Source: Stercorarius parasiticus
Lineage: Eukaryota > Chordata > Aves > Charadriiformes > Stercorariidae
Direction of reading: 5' to 3'
Assembly (NCBI GenBank): GCA_013396915.1
Contig: VWZL01000111.1
Location: 670,401 to 734,400 of the forward strand
Length of the DNA stretch: 64,000 bases
Part shown: positions 11,096 to 24,409 of the stretch, piece after piece
Layout of the letters: each line of letters begins with the position of its first letter
Numbering within the stretch: the first letter of the stretch is position 1
Notes under the pieces: generated by a model
Told to the model about the DNA's origin: nothing
The model's input: only the letters and a program-made list of their open reading frames with translations
Databases searched by the model: none
Made by a program: the position numbers and the translations under genes

Positions 11096-13772
11096 CTGCC
11101 CTTTGACAACATGCCAACCATACTTAAATTCCTCCTTCCCAAGCTTTTCAGCCACAGAAAGGAGACAAGAACATACTTTTACTGTGAGAATCAACTTTTA
11201 CACATTAATTCTATTTCGTAAAGACCTATGTAAGTGCCAAATTACCAGATGACCATTTAGTCCTTCAGCAGCTCTTTGTTTCTCAAAAAAAGTAGTGGGG
11301 AATAAAGAAAACTAAAAGGAATGTGTATAATAGGTTCAACCCATCAGTATGTAGATTTGAGATTAAAACATAGTCATCTTCAATTCAACATCCATTACTA
11401 TGTTTGCAAAGTTACAAAGTTCTTCTGTTCTTATTTTCACATTCTCACAGAAGAACGCATTGTTAGCCTTGTGGGATGAATAAAAAGGGTAAAGAAGATT
11501 CATGCGCATGTTCCACAATATGTTTTAAAAGGTTTCAAGCAAAAATGCAGATGTAAGCCTAGTTCTCCCTTAAAGTCCAGGGGAAAAAAAAAGAGGTAAT
11601 GTCACTCTACTTAATAGGTCTCAATGGAAACGTATCGATAATGTTGCAAAGAAGCTGCACCTGGCTTGTGAAGTCAAGTCATGAGAAGCTGGGAGAATGT
11701 ATTGGGAAGGTAGCACTATATGGCTGCCCTCTTCTAATGTTCCTCTGTAGGCAGCAGTTACTGGCTATCGTGAGACATACGGTTACTGCTGGACATGGAT
11801 TTTATCTGATATTGTTATATTTGTGTTCGTACGCTAAGAGTTACTAGTGAAAGGACCTAACTGAAAGCAGACTGACTGTCATATCATCAAGTTATACTGC
11901 GGAGCCCTACACTTCAGGTGAAACATTTGATGGTGTCTCTCTCATGCTGCACTGCAACATCAGAGAACCTCCTTTCATTCATTCCAATGCCTGTGGGAAC
12001 ACTGATTAACCTAGAAGAGAACCAAGAAAATCAAAACCAGAACCAAGCCTCAGAAAAGCAAACTTCTCACGCTCACCCTTAAAGCTCGATCCTTTTACGA
12101 ATCTCATCTAATTTGCACCAAAACTGTTCAAGTTCCTCCTCACCTTTCATCAAGATAAGAGGTTTCTTCGCCAAGGAAAAGCAGACTGAAATGGTAGCCT
12201 GGTTCGACGCCACAGGCAGATAGCTTTGCGTTGGAGTGCTTTAATATGTTTTTATATTGCATATAAAGCATGCAAACATAAACCAGTTTGTTGAAAACTA
12301 CCTTCTTTGTGGAAGCTGGCTGTAATTCTGAACAAGTTTTCAATTTTCGCACTGCTGCTAGGGTAAAACATTTTAAAGAGTTTAATTTTTACAGTGGCTT
12401 CAATGGCACGAGATTATCTAACAAAGTAATGGTTAATCAATAGAGGGTTTAGTTGTCAGGTGAAACATATAACACACTAAAAGGGATTGATTGCAAGGCT
12501 CCTCCTTATTTACTGGGAGGTATATATTTAAAATGACACAAACTTGTTACCAAGCTGCATTCCTTTAACCTTGCAAAAGCTGTTTGAGAACAGCGTTAAG
12601 CAGCCCTATAGCAAAACAAGCTCTAATGAAAAAAAACAAAAAACCAACCAAACAAAAAAACCACTACAAATATATGGCAGCACCAAATCATGTCAGAAGC
12701 AGGGGAACCACAAAGCTGTATTCGCTCTCAGCCAAAGGCTTAAAATGCCACAGAGACGCTAGACTATGGTTCACTAAAGATAGAGCTGTATCTGATCTCA
12801 TTCCGTAAGTGTCTTTGGTTACATTTTTCTTTTTAAAGAAAGTGCGATGCCGCTCTTTGACATAAACACATAAACATTTCCACTCCTGCCGGTGCAGCTC
12901 CGGACAAACGCTGAATGCCAACCTGAAGCCTCGAACCCCAGGCAGAACTAACTCCAAGTGTGTGTGTTTGTGTGTGTGCAGCCTTTCCGCTAACTGAAAT
13001 CCATTTCTTTGGCCATTTATTCCGAGAATCCCCAGTCCCTGAACAAAACTCCACTTTTTAATAGAAGCTGCAACCCAGGAGTTCAATAAGATTTCCCCCC
13101 CCAATAGTTAATAATTACATGATTTATCAGAGAAAGATAACACTAATAAAAACACAGCAAAAAGACAAAACCCATACCCTCCCTTCAAGTCATTTTCAAG
13201 GAAAAGATTATTAAACTGTTCTTTTTGAACAAGGGCTTTTGTAGCTAAGCACAAATTGCCAAACGGTTAGAAAAAAAGTTATTAGGCTCAGAAGAATTCA
13301 GCAGAAGTGGGAAGTTATATAAACAAATCACTCCAGCAGATTTGGAAAGATCGCTTTCATCTTACTTAGAGTCTTAGGAGACTTGCATTAATTACCCTTT
13401 TAAAGGTCTTTCACATGGACTATTTAAAATAAATGCAATTTATTTATTTATTTCAAATGAGGTGCTTCTTCTGAAAGAATTAAGTAATCTCAACAAATTT
13501 AAAAACGTTTTTATAAACAGGTAATTAAAAAGAAGACTAGAATTAAGTCAAGCTGTAAAACATTACCCAGGATTCGCCGCGATTATATTCTTAAAATGAA
13601 ATTTTTGTTATCCCCAGCCCAGCCTTGGGAAGGGTAGTCTCCACGGAAAGTCGTAAGACAAAATAAAGACTAGCCAAACAAAAAACTAGATCATTTACAG
13701 GATTTTCCCTAAAGCACAGTTTGTCATATTGCAATTACACCTTGCCGACTGTGAAAGCCAGAGTCCTTAATA
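11096..13772. other. anonymous AT-rich DNA
   Basis: No supported gene. A/T runs are frequent, for example the AAAC-rich stretch at 12625-12665. The longest frame (12688-13104, minus, 138 residues) spans a simple repeat that is translated as an HT-rich segment, has no domain, and is not supported. Confidence 0.45.
12958..12979. repeat. (TG)n microsatellite
   Basis: TG alternation with one TTTG interruption. Confidence 0.85.
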
Positions 13773-13790
13773 TTGCCACTAGAGGGAAGA
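13773..13790 (+). promoter_or_regulatory. good CTCF-like motif
   Basis: The word TTGCCACTAGAGGGAAGA contains the CTCF core CCACTAGAGGG intact. Two positions depart from the broader consensus: T in place of G near the 5' end, and A in place of C after GG. This is the best CTCF-like match I saw in the window. Binding is inferred, not shown. Confidence 0.5.
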
Positions 13791-16775
13791 CGTGTCTCAA
13801 CACATGGCAATGGTAGTTGGGGAGTGGGTTTTCTTGAGCAATTACCATAACAAAGCTCCCTTGGCTGTGTGTACCTTCTAATTACTCAGTACAATTAAAA
13901 TGACTTACCTAAAACAAACAGCAAAAAAAAAAAGGCCCCTAAACCAAAAAACCCCAAGACAATACAAACAAAAAGCCTTACTCCAGTCTGCCTATTATCT
14001 GAAATTACGTTAAAGCTGAAGATCTTTTTTCCTCATCCATCAAATGCGCAGAGGAGGAAACAAAAAAAGAGTATGCCACAATGCCCAAACACCACGGGGT
14101 TGTTCAGCGACGTAAAAGCATTAAAACAAACAAAAACAAAGAGCAAGGAGAACTAGATCTCTTGTTAAAGAAAAGGGGCGGGGGGGGGAAGAAAAAGGAA
14201 ATGTCGTGGTATTTAGCCATCTGGTAGCTGCTTGAAAACAAATTGTCCTCAAAAGAGCAGAAATACAGTATGTCGTCTCTCAGTTCACTGGCTTATGAAT
14301 CAAGACTTTTCCCCCCNCATTGTAATGTTATACTTCTGTGCTACTGCTTTCACTTCCCTCTTGTCCCACTGTGCAAAGATAACCATGGTCATCCCAATCA
14401 GATCTGGTTATTCCAACTTGGATGCACTATTCGCAGTCTTTCGGGATACATCTTGTTGGGCCCATTGTTCAAAATCCCTCAGGATATTTTTTTTTTTCCC
14501 TGACAGCTACTTGCTGATTTTTACACCCTTAAATCTTTCATTTTATAAGGCACGTCATTAAGGGAAGATAGCAGCCAAGTGATTTTTCTTTCCATTGACA
14601 ATTCGTGACATTTTTCCAGCAGCGTGCAAGGTGTTGAAAACCTGGCAGCTGTTACCTCCCGGGATGAAGATCCTTTTTTATCCTCCCTTGACAGTTTAAC
14701 TCAATGGGTCAGCACCTTTAAAGACTGCAAAGTACCACTGAAGTGGATGGAGGCTTGAATTACTGCTCCCTCCCTAATCAATGTAAACCCTCACTGCAGG
14801 TGAAACTCTTCATCTATAGAGGTGCATGGGGGAGGAAAATGTAATGCCCTGAGCCAGATGGTTTTCATCTTGTTTTTTAAAGAAGAAAGGAACAAGCTAA
14901 CAAGGGGACAGCTACTTTGTTAGCTTCTTGGCCTCTCTCATGGCTTTGGATCCCCAGGGTTCCAGCCACACAAGAGAAAGAATACAGAAAAACATAAACA
15001 CTTAAAGAAATATAACTAGGGGGCTGGCAACACGCTGCTTTCAAAGAGTTGAGAGCCCTGTTCAGCGCTTTATTTATCACTGCCCACGTTCTTCGGATGG
15101 TAAGTGGACATGGACACAAAGGGCAGGGGGGAGCAGACAACACTTGCAATTTACTCAATTACAGAGGAATGCAGAAATGTGGCTGGGTGACAGACTCCTA
15201 TTAGCACTAATGCTGAAAGAGCCCAGTGGCCTTTCCGCCACAAGGCAGTGTTCCCATTGTAACTTAGACTCCGGCACAACCCGCCTCGGCTAGTTTTTTA
15301 ACACGCACTAAGTGTCACAGAGGAATGGAAATGATTTTTTTGTTGTTCTGGTTTGAGAATAAAGAAAAAAAAATTAAACAGGAAGAATAATCTTAAAAGA
15401 CTAAGGACGTACTTCTGGCAATTTCAGGAGGCTTTTCAGCCAGCAACTTCTTACTAGCAAGTGTTAATAGCGTAAAAGAAGAGGTGACCAGGATAACTTT
15501 ATAGACCAGGTATGTCCTGCCTTGGCCAGCTCTCCAACAGAAGCCAAATTTGAACTGCAGCGTCTTCCCTGGAGGGAGGAAGGAAAAGAGGGAGGGAGCT
15601 GAAGGACCCTCACCCCTACTCACCATGTAACCTTCCCCACCAGGCGAAAAGAGGTCTTCAACTTTGCACGGCAGAAATACTTTTGAGGAGGAGAAATACA
15701 CCTGGAGAGGAGCCCTAAGCAGCAGGATGAGGCTACCACCTGCAAGTAAACAGTTGACGGTTGCTACTTTTTGTCTTTCCTTTGCTCCACCTTCTTTAAC
15801 CACTTTCTGCTTCTTATGGTTTGCTTGTGTATTGGCTTTAAACTCTTAAGATCAGACTGTGCCTATTTTAACCTTGCAATAGCACCAACATCGTGTTTTA
15901 GGTGCTACATGCAATTTAACAAAATGATCTCAAATCCGTAAGAATTAACTGAGGTAATATTCTGTGCCAAAACGTTAAGAGGGAAAATTCTTGAAAATGC
16001 TAAAGGGCCTGTTTGAATGTGGTAACAGAAAGGGATTTTTTTCCCCCGGACTTCCATCTGGAAGCTTACAGAAAGACAGCAGAGTCCAATGTGACGTTTG
16101 CAGGAGGCACAGTGCGGCAGTCTCGCTGCTGCCAGCATTTCCCCACAAGGCACCTTCACCCACAGCCAAACCACAGCACCAAAAGGCACTTCATTATCGC
16201 TGCAACGAAGAGAAGGGAGGGAAGGGTTTTAAACAACCTGCATTGTGCCCGTCTTCTTTAAAAACCAGCGGGGTAATCAAGTTCAGGGCAGCCCTGGACA
16301 GCTGCCCTGTGACCTATTCATGTTGACCCCCACTATTCATCACTTTCCTTCGGACTATAAGGGCAAGCTCCTGGGGAGTGACCACCACAATAGACAGATA
16401 CGAGCCAACAATAATACGGTTCCTGCAAAAAAACCAGATGGCACTGCAATAAATTTACAAATCTGCATTCATGGCTCTGTTAAAAACACCCAGAAGCTAA
16501 AAGGCTGGAGGGGCCCCCAGAGAGCTTCCCCTTCCCTGTTTCTAAAGGCCGTCTCTCTCCCCAAGTCTATTGAGCTCATGTTCTTCATAAATGAAGAATG
16601 GAGACATAGCCCTTAAAATAACAAATGCCTGACCTAATCAATCTAGTGTTTGGGTCTAACGCTAAATGATAGGCACTGAAAACTAATTATGTTTTTTGGC
16701 AAGGAAGTTGAATTAAAATGGAAACACACAGGTTAAAAAGGCACTGAAGCATTTGTGAGTCCCTTTGAAAGGGCG
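13791..16775. other. anonymous DNA with homopolymer tracts
   Basis: No supported gene. Contains A-rich tracts (about 13920-13970), a G-rich tract (about 14175-14188) and a C-run ending in an ambiguous base. The part at 14560-14830 is repeat-free and balanced in composition and could be a conserved non-coding stretch, but that cannot be tested here. Overlapping frames on both strands at 15393-16616 are mutually incompatible and carry no domains. Confidence 0.4.
14317..14317. other. ambiguous base after a C run
   Basis: A single N follows six C residues, typical of an unresolved homopolymer length in a draft assembly. Confidence 0.95.
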
Positions 16776-16812
16776 GCACACACACGCGCACACACACACT
16801 CACTCACACGCA
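16776..16812. repeat. (CA)n repeat with CG steps
   Basis: CACACACACGCGCACACACA-type alternation, then CACTCACTCACACG. The strictly alternating purine/pyrimidine part, including CGCG, is a plausible Z-DNA-forming sequence. Confidence 0.85.
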
Positions 16813-16829
16813 GGGCTTGAAACAGGAAC

Positions 16830-17125
16830 CTGATTCAATAACTCATGCATTTATTTTTAAAATGAATCAGATTAGTCCCATGTGTGACCTGCCGGTCCAT
16901 CTGTATGAGCTGGACTTAATGGGCACTCTTCTCACGCTTACTTCAGTTTGAAGTATGAGAGAGATAAATTTAGTTTAATTTTCAACAGATCAAGCTATCC
17001 ATTTTCCAAATGGACCATCTGGATCAGCCTATTAAAATTAATTTATAACTTTGCAGTGTGAAAATTCGTTTGTTAGCTTAAATAAAGTTGCCAAAAACTT
17101 TTGCCACTTGTCAGTGTTTTTTCTG
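16830..17125. promoter_or_regulatory. candidate conserved non-coding block
   Basis: A repeat-free stretch dense in ATTA/TAAT-type words (AATGAATCAGATTAGT, TTAGTTTAATT, ATTAAAATTAATTTATAA) with no coding potential. Such texture is common in developmental enhancers, but sequence conservation is not visible from one genome. The call is inference. Confidence 0.3.
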
Positions 17126-20100
17126 AAGTCTGTTTTCATACTCTGATTTTCAGTTTACCCCGTCAAAATTTAATTTTGCCAGATTAAGCACTCAACAAGA
17201 ACTGAACGTTTGCATCCTTACTTCAAAATCTGTCACAGCTTAGGTCTTTTCACTGCCCCAGCTAACAGTGTCAAGTTCATTGCCTTTTTCTGTTTCCTTT
17301 CCCAGTGCTAATCTCCATGTCCCTTCTGCATTGCTGCCCCTCATGCACCTAAGAGTGGCCGTGCCACCCACCTCCAGCACGCCAAGGACAGAGCTGCACT
17401 TGCTGAGACATCTGAGGCAACCTTTTCCAAGCACCATTTTAATCAACAGAACAATTTATTTCTCCTTGTAAGAAGTCCGTAGCACTAAGCAATGGGGGTC
17501 TTCAGCCCTGCTTACAACTTCAGATGCTGAAGTACCCATTACACCTTCTTATTACCTCCACCTTCTAGCATGCAGGTTCCACAAACCCACCTGAGAAAAC
17601 ACACATGGCTACGGCTTCATACCAACACCGCAAACAAGGCAAGAAAAGGTAATGCATCTTTACTTAAACTTGTCAGCAGCTGAACATGTCAAGACATCAT
17701 ACCGCACTTGAAGTGGTCTGATGCATCTCATTAATTTTCTAAAAATAATCAAAAAGTACTAAATATGTGGACACTATCACTGGAAAGACCATTAAAGTAA
17801 ACAGGCTTCTCCTCTATCCACATACACACATCCAATTCCTCTGTGCATGTAGGTCCCTGTTCCTCAATAATGAAATTTTAACAGTGGTGTCTTAAGGGAA
17901 GGACAGAAAATATGAAACTCTACACCCAATATTTACCAAGTTATCATCTTTCCACTAAGGTGGAAAGCACTTTTTGTGTATTACTGCTTTCACAGCATTT
18001 GCAGGTCAGATCTTTTTGGTTTTACAAAATATGGACAGATGTAAAACAGGATAGCCACTCTGCCTACGTTCCTGTAGGAGATGCAGATTTTTCTGATAAG
18101 TATCGCTTTACTCATTGATTATCAGTATACAGGCACATGGTTGCATATGTCTGATTTCTGCGCCTGGAGTTGGAAGACTCCTCTGCTTCTTGTCCATCAT
18201 TAATAGAGAAGAGGAGCAATCTGAGTTTCCAAAATGCTCAGAGGGCTTTATTTATGCTTACATAAAGAAGGAAAATTCCTTCTACAGCAGGCACAAAATC
18301 ATGGTCAACCACCTCCTATGATCTAGACAAGAAGGCACTTGCTTTAAGACTAAGACTACATGTTGAACTTGTCTACAAACACTGTTCTCCACACAAAAGA
18401 CCCCAGATAGCAATCGGAACACCCAAGGGGTTTGACCTGCATTTGCTACTGTAAAGACTGGACACAAAGATGGAGATCAATGCAACAGCTCAACAGTATC
18501 CTGAAACACAGCTAACCACCTTTGACATAAACAACATCCATGTGAATTACTTCCAATATGAAATATTTGGACAGTACAAGTGTTTTTTTAGGTGTATTCT
18601 TGATATCTAGGCACCTTGGTTATGATGAATTATGGGCCTGTAGGAAAGACAGCTTTCCCTGGACACCAAGAATACTTCTGCAGATTGAAATATAACAGAA
18701 GGGAAACCCAACTCAAGAAACTGTAGCTTCGTATCTGCATAATACTGTTTGTGAATACTTGTCTCCTCCTTAATCAACAACCATGAGGAAGGACTCAGTG
18801 CGATGAGAAGGCACACAAAACAGGTAACTCAAGCTCCTTTTGACTTAACATCTCTTACTATGAACATTTTCTTGGAGAAGAGACATACACCTTTTCTTGT
18901 TGAACCTGAAGGCTTGCCATCACTAAGATAACTCTACGATGAAAAAAACCGGTTTTCTGTTATGCTGGTGACACTGTTGGCTATCCTGGGGATACACAGT
19001 AGGGACCTAGAAGCTTTGCCCTCTTCCTCTAGTTCTCATTGGCTGTTGCTGAATGCCAGAAACATTTTAATTTTGGTGTAACCTATTTAATCAATTCTAC
19101 AAGGTAATCTTTCTCAGCAATACCTGGGACCTCACTCATTACCCCAGCATACTGTTTCTTGTCTAAAAGACTTACATGGACTACATCTATTAGTTGGACC
19201 TGTCTTAGCCACACGTAGTCCTTCACGTGACAGCTAGTCCCACAAAAATCAAACACACCTATCACAATACATTATTTAAAAACAAATCAAACACCACCAC
19301 CCCCCAAAAACCAACAACTCTGAGCACAAGTACACTATATCAAAAAGATGTTTCTTCCTTTACTATCGTTCTGACCCACAATTTCTCTTGCAAATAGCAG
19401 CAGCGGGTGAGTGTATTACCACCATATTCCTCTCCTGAGACTCCTGCTCCTGTAGCTGAGATGCAGAAGGAAATGCGCCAATCCCTCAGCTGTTGCAATG
19501 TAGGGCCTGGGGTATTCACTTAAGTCACATTCATCAATGGTTTTACTCTAATATACCAGGCAGCAAAGTTGCGCAGCTGAGGCACAGACATACTTTCGCT
19601 TCTGCTGCTTGAAGGTTGCAGTGGGGAGAAAGACCAAGGTGTTATGTGAAAAAGGATTTGAAATCACTTCATCCAACTTAAATACCCCAGAAATCACAAC
19701 TCAGACCCCCATTGTTGGCCATGGGGATTAAAAAAAGTTACAACTTTGAATTGGTAAGAAATTTGCTTTACTATATATAAAAGACAAAGAGATTATGTTT
19801 TATCAGACCACCCTTTTTCCTTTCTACCCATTAGTAATTTATATGAGTGTGGAAGAAACAAGAACAGGTCATTTTTCAGGTTATTAACCTGGACATCACC
19901 TCCAAGAAAATTTACCTTCAAGGGCAATGAAAAGCTTAATTGTTGTAGAACACTTTGAGATTCTTGATCTGAAGCAAGGCAAAATATACTACAAATAAGA
20001 CAGGAACAATTATAGAAGAAAGGGCTGAAGAGGTCTTGATGAACACCAAATAGAGAAAGGTAAAACAAGACAGTCACAGCTGACTGCACCACACAGGCAG

Positions 20101-21549
20101 ATAGATTTCTTTAGAAAGAGTCGTCAAACTCTCCAGAAAGCGAAATATACGTGTCTGATTTTCCTGGATACAGTGTGACTTGCTCAAACTTCAAAGGAGA
20201 AAAGATAGGATTTCCATGAGCACAAGTCAGACTTCAGCTTCCAGAAGCATTTAAGGATTCAAATAGCTAGAAAGTTTTATTGCATTTTTAAAGAGACTGA
20301 TCACATACCTGTCTAAGTGAATTCTTCTCAGGAATGATCTTCCTAGGGGGCTCATCATTATTACAGTCTTCTCTCTCAGAGGAATTCTGTGAAAGAAAGT
20401 AAGCTTTAATTCAGTTCTTATCCCTAATATCACTCTGCGAGGAGAAAAGAAACAGAATATTTCTACTACACGGGCTGTAGTATTTCACGCATACATATAC
20501 CTGAGGCTAACTTGTACTTTTAAGCCAAACAGCTTGTTATGGCAGAGAAAGAATTTCTCCTCCTCAACACAACAATGCACCACTGTACATGTATCTATTC
20601 AAGAAGCCTGTACTTTGAGGATTTATTCCGAAACTAGCAATAATGGCCACTTTGAAAAGCTGAAATGGTGGTTGGATCAAGCATTGCAACACCAGTGCTC
20701 TTGAACACCCCAGAATAACTACCTGAAACAGTGGAACCTGTTGGAAACAGAAGTTTGTTAAGGGGTGCAACTGTTCTCCGTGCCCCTATGCTTTTAATCT
20801 GCCTAACGATTATTAATTGCACTGAGTCTGCTTGGCTGTCAGAAATCACAGAGAAATTATGATAGAGAGAAATTCTGGTGAAAGAGGTTGTCAGGAGAAC
20901 CCTTGAAAAAAATATTAATAATTGTGTAGGTAGCATATGATATCATGGCTGTTTTTCACTCCTGCCCCCTGACTCTACGTACACATACATTTTCTAGAAA
21001 GACTGACGCTCCAAAACTTAAGCTGCCACCTCCAAAAAAAGAGCATCAATAAGACAAGAGACGGTGGACAGGAAGAAATACAAGGGCTTTTCCAGCATGA
21101 GTAAGAAAGACCACCAGGAGACTTTTGTCCTGTTAACCTCATGATTAAAACCAATTATTACCTGCTTTAGAGTAAAGACAGGCTATAGTTTATTTCAGGG
21201 CATGCACAGTCTGTACCAAACATTTGGTTAAAAACTGCTGGGTACGTGGGGGAATCCTGTCCTCGCTGCCAAAGCCAGTTACTCTGGAAGACAGTGTTCC
21301 TTTGCACGGGTTCAGCCACTGCGTTGACAGAGTAATGACAGCCAGCTTTGGGGGAATCCCACACACACATCTAAAATCAGTTTGATCACCACAGTATTCA
21401 TAGCCTTAGGCCACATTCCCACGCATTCAGTAGTGAGCAACTGAACAGGTTTTAAAGAGATACAGAAAAAATGCTTAGGGAGACCTCTGCCAGGAAAAGG
21501 GGGGTTTTCCAGTTACTTGCAGACAAGCTCAGGAGTGTGTATATTAAGG
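17126..21549. other. anonymous AT-rich DNA
   Basis: No supported gene or recognised transposon. Open frames are under about 100 residues and lack domains. An A/C-rich tract lies near 19276-19316. Confidence 0.45.
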
Positions 21550-21860
21550 CAGAAGTTTGCATTCTGCACCTCTCCCGCCTCGTCCCCCAAATAACCTGTC
21601 CTTCACTGAGCACGGCTCTGCCCGGCTTCTCGCAGAGCCAGCTTCCAGCCCGACACCTCAGGAGACAGAAGTGGCATCTGTTGGCAAAGGAGGAGCTGGA
21701 CCCTGTGAACAGCCAGCGTGGCAGAGCAGGGCTAGCAGAGAGCGAGCGGGCTGCGGGAAGCCATCAGAAGAGCAGTGTGCTCATGTGGCCGCTGCAGCAC
21801 TGCGTGACCGGGCACCGTCAGGTCTGCTGGGCTGGTGAAGGGGAAGAAAAGGTATAGCCA
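21550..21860. other. G+C-rich, CpG-containing block
   Basis: Clearly richer in G+C than its flanks, with scattered CpG. The scarcity of stop codons here follows from composition: two plus-strand frames (21471-21857 and 21557-21838) and a minus-strand frame overlap. Neither shows a domain or splice logic. It could be an untranslated exon, a weak CpG island or neutral drift. Confidence 0.4.
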
Positions 21861-21915
21861 GGAGGTAGGGCAAGGGTAGGGAGCTGTTTGCTGAGAAATG
21901 GCAGATTAGGAAAAA

Positions 21916-21949
21916 GGGGGGGGGGGGGGGGGAATAAGAAAAAAAAAAA
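21916..21949 (+). repeat. G17 homopolymer followed by an A-run
   Basis: Seventeen consecutive G (21916-21932), then AATAAG, then A11. The G-run can form intramolecular or intermolecular G-quadruplexes and is prone to length errors in sequencing. Confidence 0.9.
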
Positions 21950-23729
21950 TCAAACCCCAGCCAAAAGACCCCACTTGGGATGTCATAAAATGGCCGGGAG
22001 GATTCTGTGTAAATCAAGGCTTGCAGATCAACTAGTGATTTTTGAGGGTTTTTTTTTTTAAACAAGATATAGAACCCACAAGGTGCCATGACATCTGGGA
22101 TGCTGTAACCAGGGTTTTATAACAGAAATCAATCCTAAACAGGCCTGATAAATCGCTGTAAGAGGCCAGCTTTTAAAAGTTTTCATATGAGGCCTCAGCC
22201 AGGACCAAGTTATTACATTAAATCCAGCTTAGGAAGGACTGTGATCATAAAAACATACAAGCTAGAATCACATATCTCCAAAAAGGAAGGTCAGGCATTA
22301 AAGCTGCTCTCTTCTGCTCATGAAATACAGTTTAGTAAGCGGTTAACTCAAGTGAGGATTTTAATTTTTGTTCTTCGGAGAAAAAGACCAAGTGCTAGAG
22401 GTGAATTTGAGGTGAGTTACTATACATTACCAAGAAATGCATTTTGTTGGAGGAAAGGTGAGGCCATTGTTTACTATTTCTGGCTGCTTTGTCAATAGCC
22501 ACCCACTTCCCTACAATAAGTGCCAAAACAATTTCTCCCTCCAAATAGTCTTTCTACGACAGTGAAATCTTGCATTCTTCTCGCATTTTAAAGCCATTAA
22601 TGATCCTCCCTCAAAAAACATCAAAAAAGGAGGAAAATCAGAGCTGCTGGTGAACTGTTAGCCCTTATTTTGAAATTCCCAGTTACCACAAAGCATCAAG
22701 TTATCTACTTTTTCTTTAAGCTGAGCATCTAATTTTAAGAGCAAGCAGAGGACCATTTTGCATTCATTATCTTTATAGGTGGCAAGGCTAAGAGGTTGGC
22801 TGAACAAAGACCAGACAAAGACTGCCAAGTGCATATGGTGGTTCACAGCTTGGCGTCTCACCATTCTACAGCACCAACACAGCAGCTCCAATAGCAGACT
22901 ATTAAAGAGGAGCGCTGCTCATGCACTTTTGTCGGCAAGTAAGTTACGCTTGGTGAAGACAGAATGACTGGAAAGCATTACACTTCAGAAAAAGCACAGA
23001 TGTTTATAACTCCCGCTCATTTCTCAGGAATAGGAAACCCATCAATCCAGGTGCAGGTACAAGACCCTGCATATTTCAGGACTAACTGTAGCTGCATGGA
23101 AGTGAATTTCACTTGATAGGGCAACACTCAGCCATGGCCATGGGAAGAGCATAACGTAATCGACTGAAACGGTACCATCTATATTTTTCTCCTTGCTGAA
23201 CAAGGTGGGAGGAGGGACAAACACGTGCGAGGTCAGAATAAGGTTTGCTTCAGCAGGACTTCAGCGATGCTCTCGGCCGCAAGAGAGGCAGACAAAGGGA
23301 GGAACTGCTCCGAGCACCCTCTCGTGGTTACTGAAACGCACGTCTCAGGCACAGACCTGGAAAGAAGCATTTGGTATCCAGACAGCAAGTTGGGTGTACT
23401 CACTGGGAATATTAAAGATCTGCAGCGACTGTACTTGATACGTAGTAGAGGAACGATGGAATTTTTTAGGCTGAAAGAAGTGAAGGAAACCAGTGCATAC
23501 AGAAAGCTGAAAAGCCATACAAAATCCCTTCCATCAGGGAAAAATTTCAAATCCTGCAGGCAAGTCTTCCTTCACAGAGTAAAGCCAGACTTGCCAAAAG
23601 TGTTTGCACCTCCGTGCAGGGGTCTTTCCTTTTGAACAAGTACAAGCAAGATAAGATAAGAAGGGCTGAAGTCTCCAAAGCACAAATTGATCAATCTTGC
23701 TGAGATAAATACTGCCCCCCACCCCCATA
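21950..23729. other. anonymous DNA
   Basis: No supported gene. A 136-residue plus frame at 23225-23635 overlaps a 105-residue minus frame at 23233-23550. Neither has a recognisable domain. Confidence 0.4.
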
Positions 23730-23830
23730 GACAGGTAAAATAATTTTTTTATTTGCCCAAGGTCACACAATGACAGTGGAAGCGTTGGGAAGAGAAGCTG
23801 GAAAACACAAAGCTCACAGTTCTTGTAACC
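23730..23830 (-). repeat. MIR-type ancient SINE fragment
   Basis: ATTTGCCCAAGGTCACACAA followed by TGACAGTGGAAGCGTTGGGA is the antisense form of the MIR core (AAGGTCACAC, then a GTGGCAGAGCTGGGA-like segment). It is preceded by a diverged CCATAGACAGGTAAAATAA stretch corresponding to the usual attttacagatgagg segment. MIR-type SINEs predate the bird-mammal split, so a diverged relic is expected. Confidence 0.6.
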
Positions 23831-24409
23831 TTCACAATTTCTCTCTAGCAGAAGGTTCCTGTAAAGGAGCTCTGCCCTCCATAGCTCATTTTTCCTAAAA
23901 TGGATGCGGTCTGTAATGAGACTCTTTTAAATCTGATTTGCATTTAAAACTTCAGCCTGTAATTAACAGAATATAACTCCGTGGCAGGTTGTCTTAAAGA
24001 CCACTACGAAATTATTACTATTTAACTCTCCCCATGAAGCCTCCTCCACCACTAAACACAACATGCTAAAATGCATACGAAATCCCTAGACTGAAGCGTT
24101 TGACGGGAGACGACACGCAGTATTTTGTGTACACAGCCCAGCAAAACACTGCTGGGAACGAGATATAATACACAGAGAAATGCACTCCCAGGGACTACCA
24201 ATTGGGCAGAGCTACCTTTAGTACCGCCTTGCTCGTCGTGGTGGAAATCAAACCCCTGCCAAGTGGGGGAGGCTTTCTTTGGTGCTGTTCTGCCCTGCAC
24301 TAATTATAAAAGAGCACAGACGCAGCCTTTTTCCGAGTGTGGGGAGGTGGGGGTGGGGGAAAAGTGTGTGTCTATGCGAAGAGCACAACTATTTTTTATG
24401 CTTTCAAAT
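23831..24409. other. anonymous DNA
   Basis: No gene or transposon recognised. Overlapping frames at 24052-24300 (minus) and 24125-24415 (plus) are mutually exclusive and carry no domain. Confidence 0.4.

Noticed and set aside
10938..11252. 104-residue plus-strand frame
   Set aside because: It lies in the 3' part of an old CR1 fragment, outside the ORF2 coding region.
12688..13104. 138-residue minus-strand open frame
   Set aside because: It runs through a TG microsatellite that translates to a Thr/His-rich segment, overlaps another frame on the same strand, and shows no recognisable domain.
21471..21857. 128- and 93-residue overlapping frames
   Set aside because: The local G+C richness removes stop codons in several frames at once. 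The frames are incompatible and neither has a domain.
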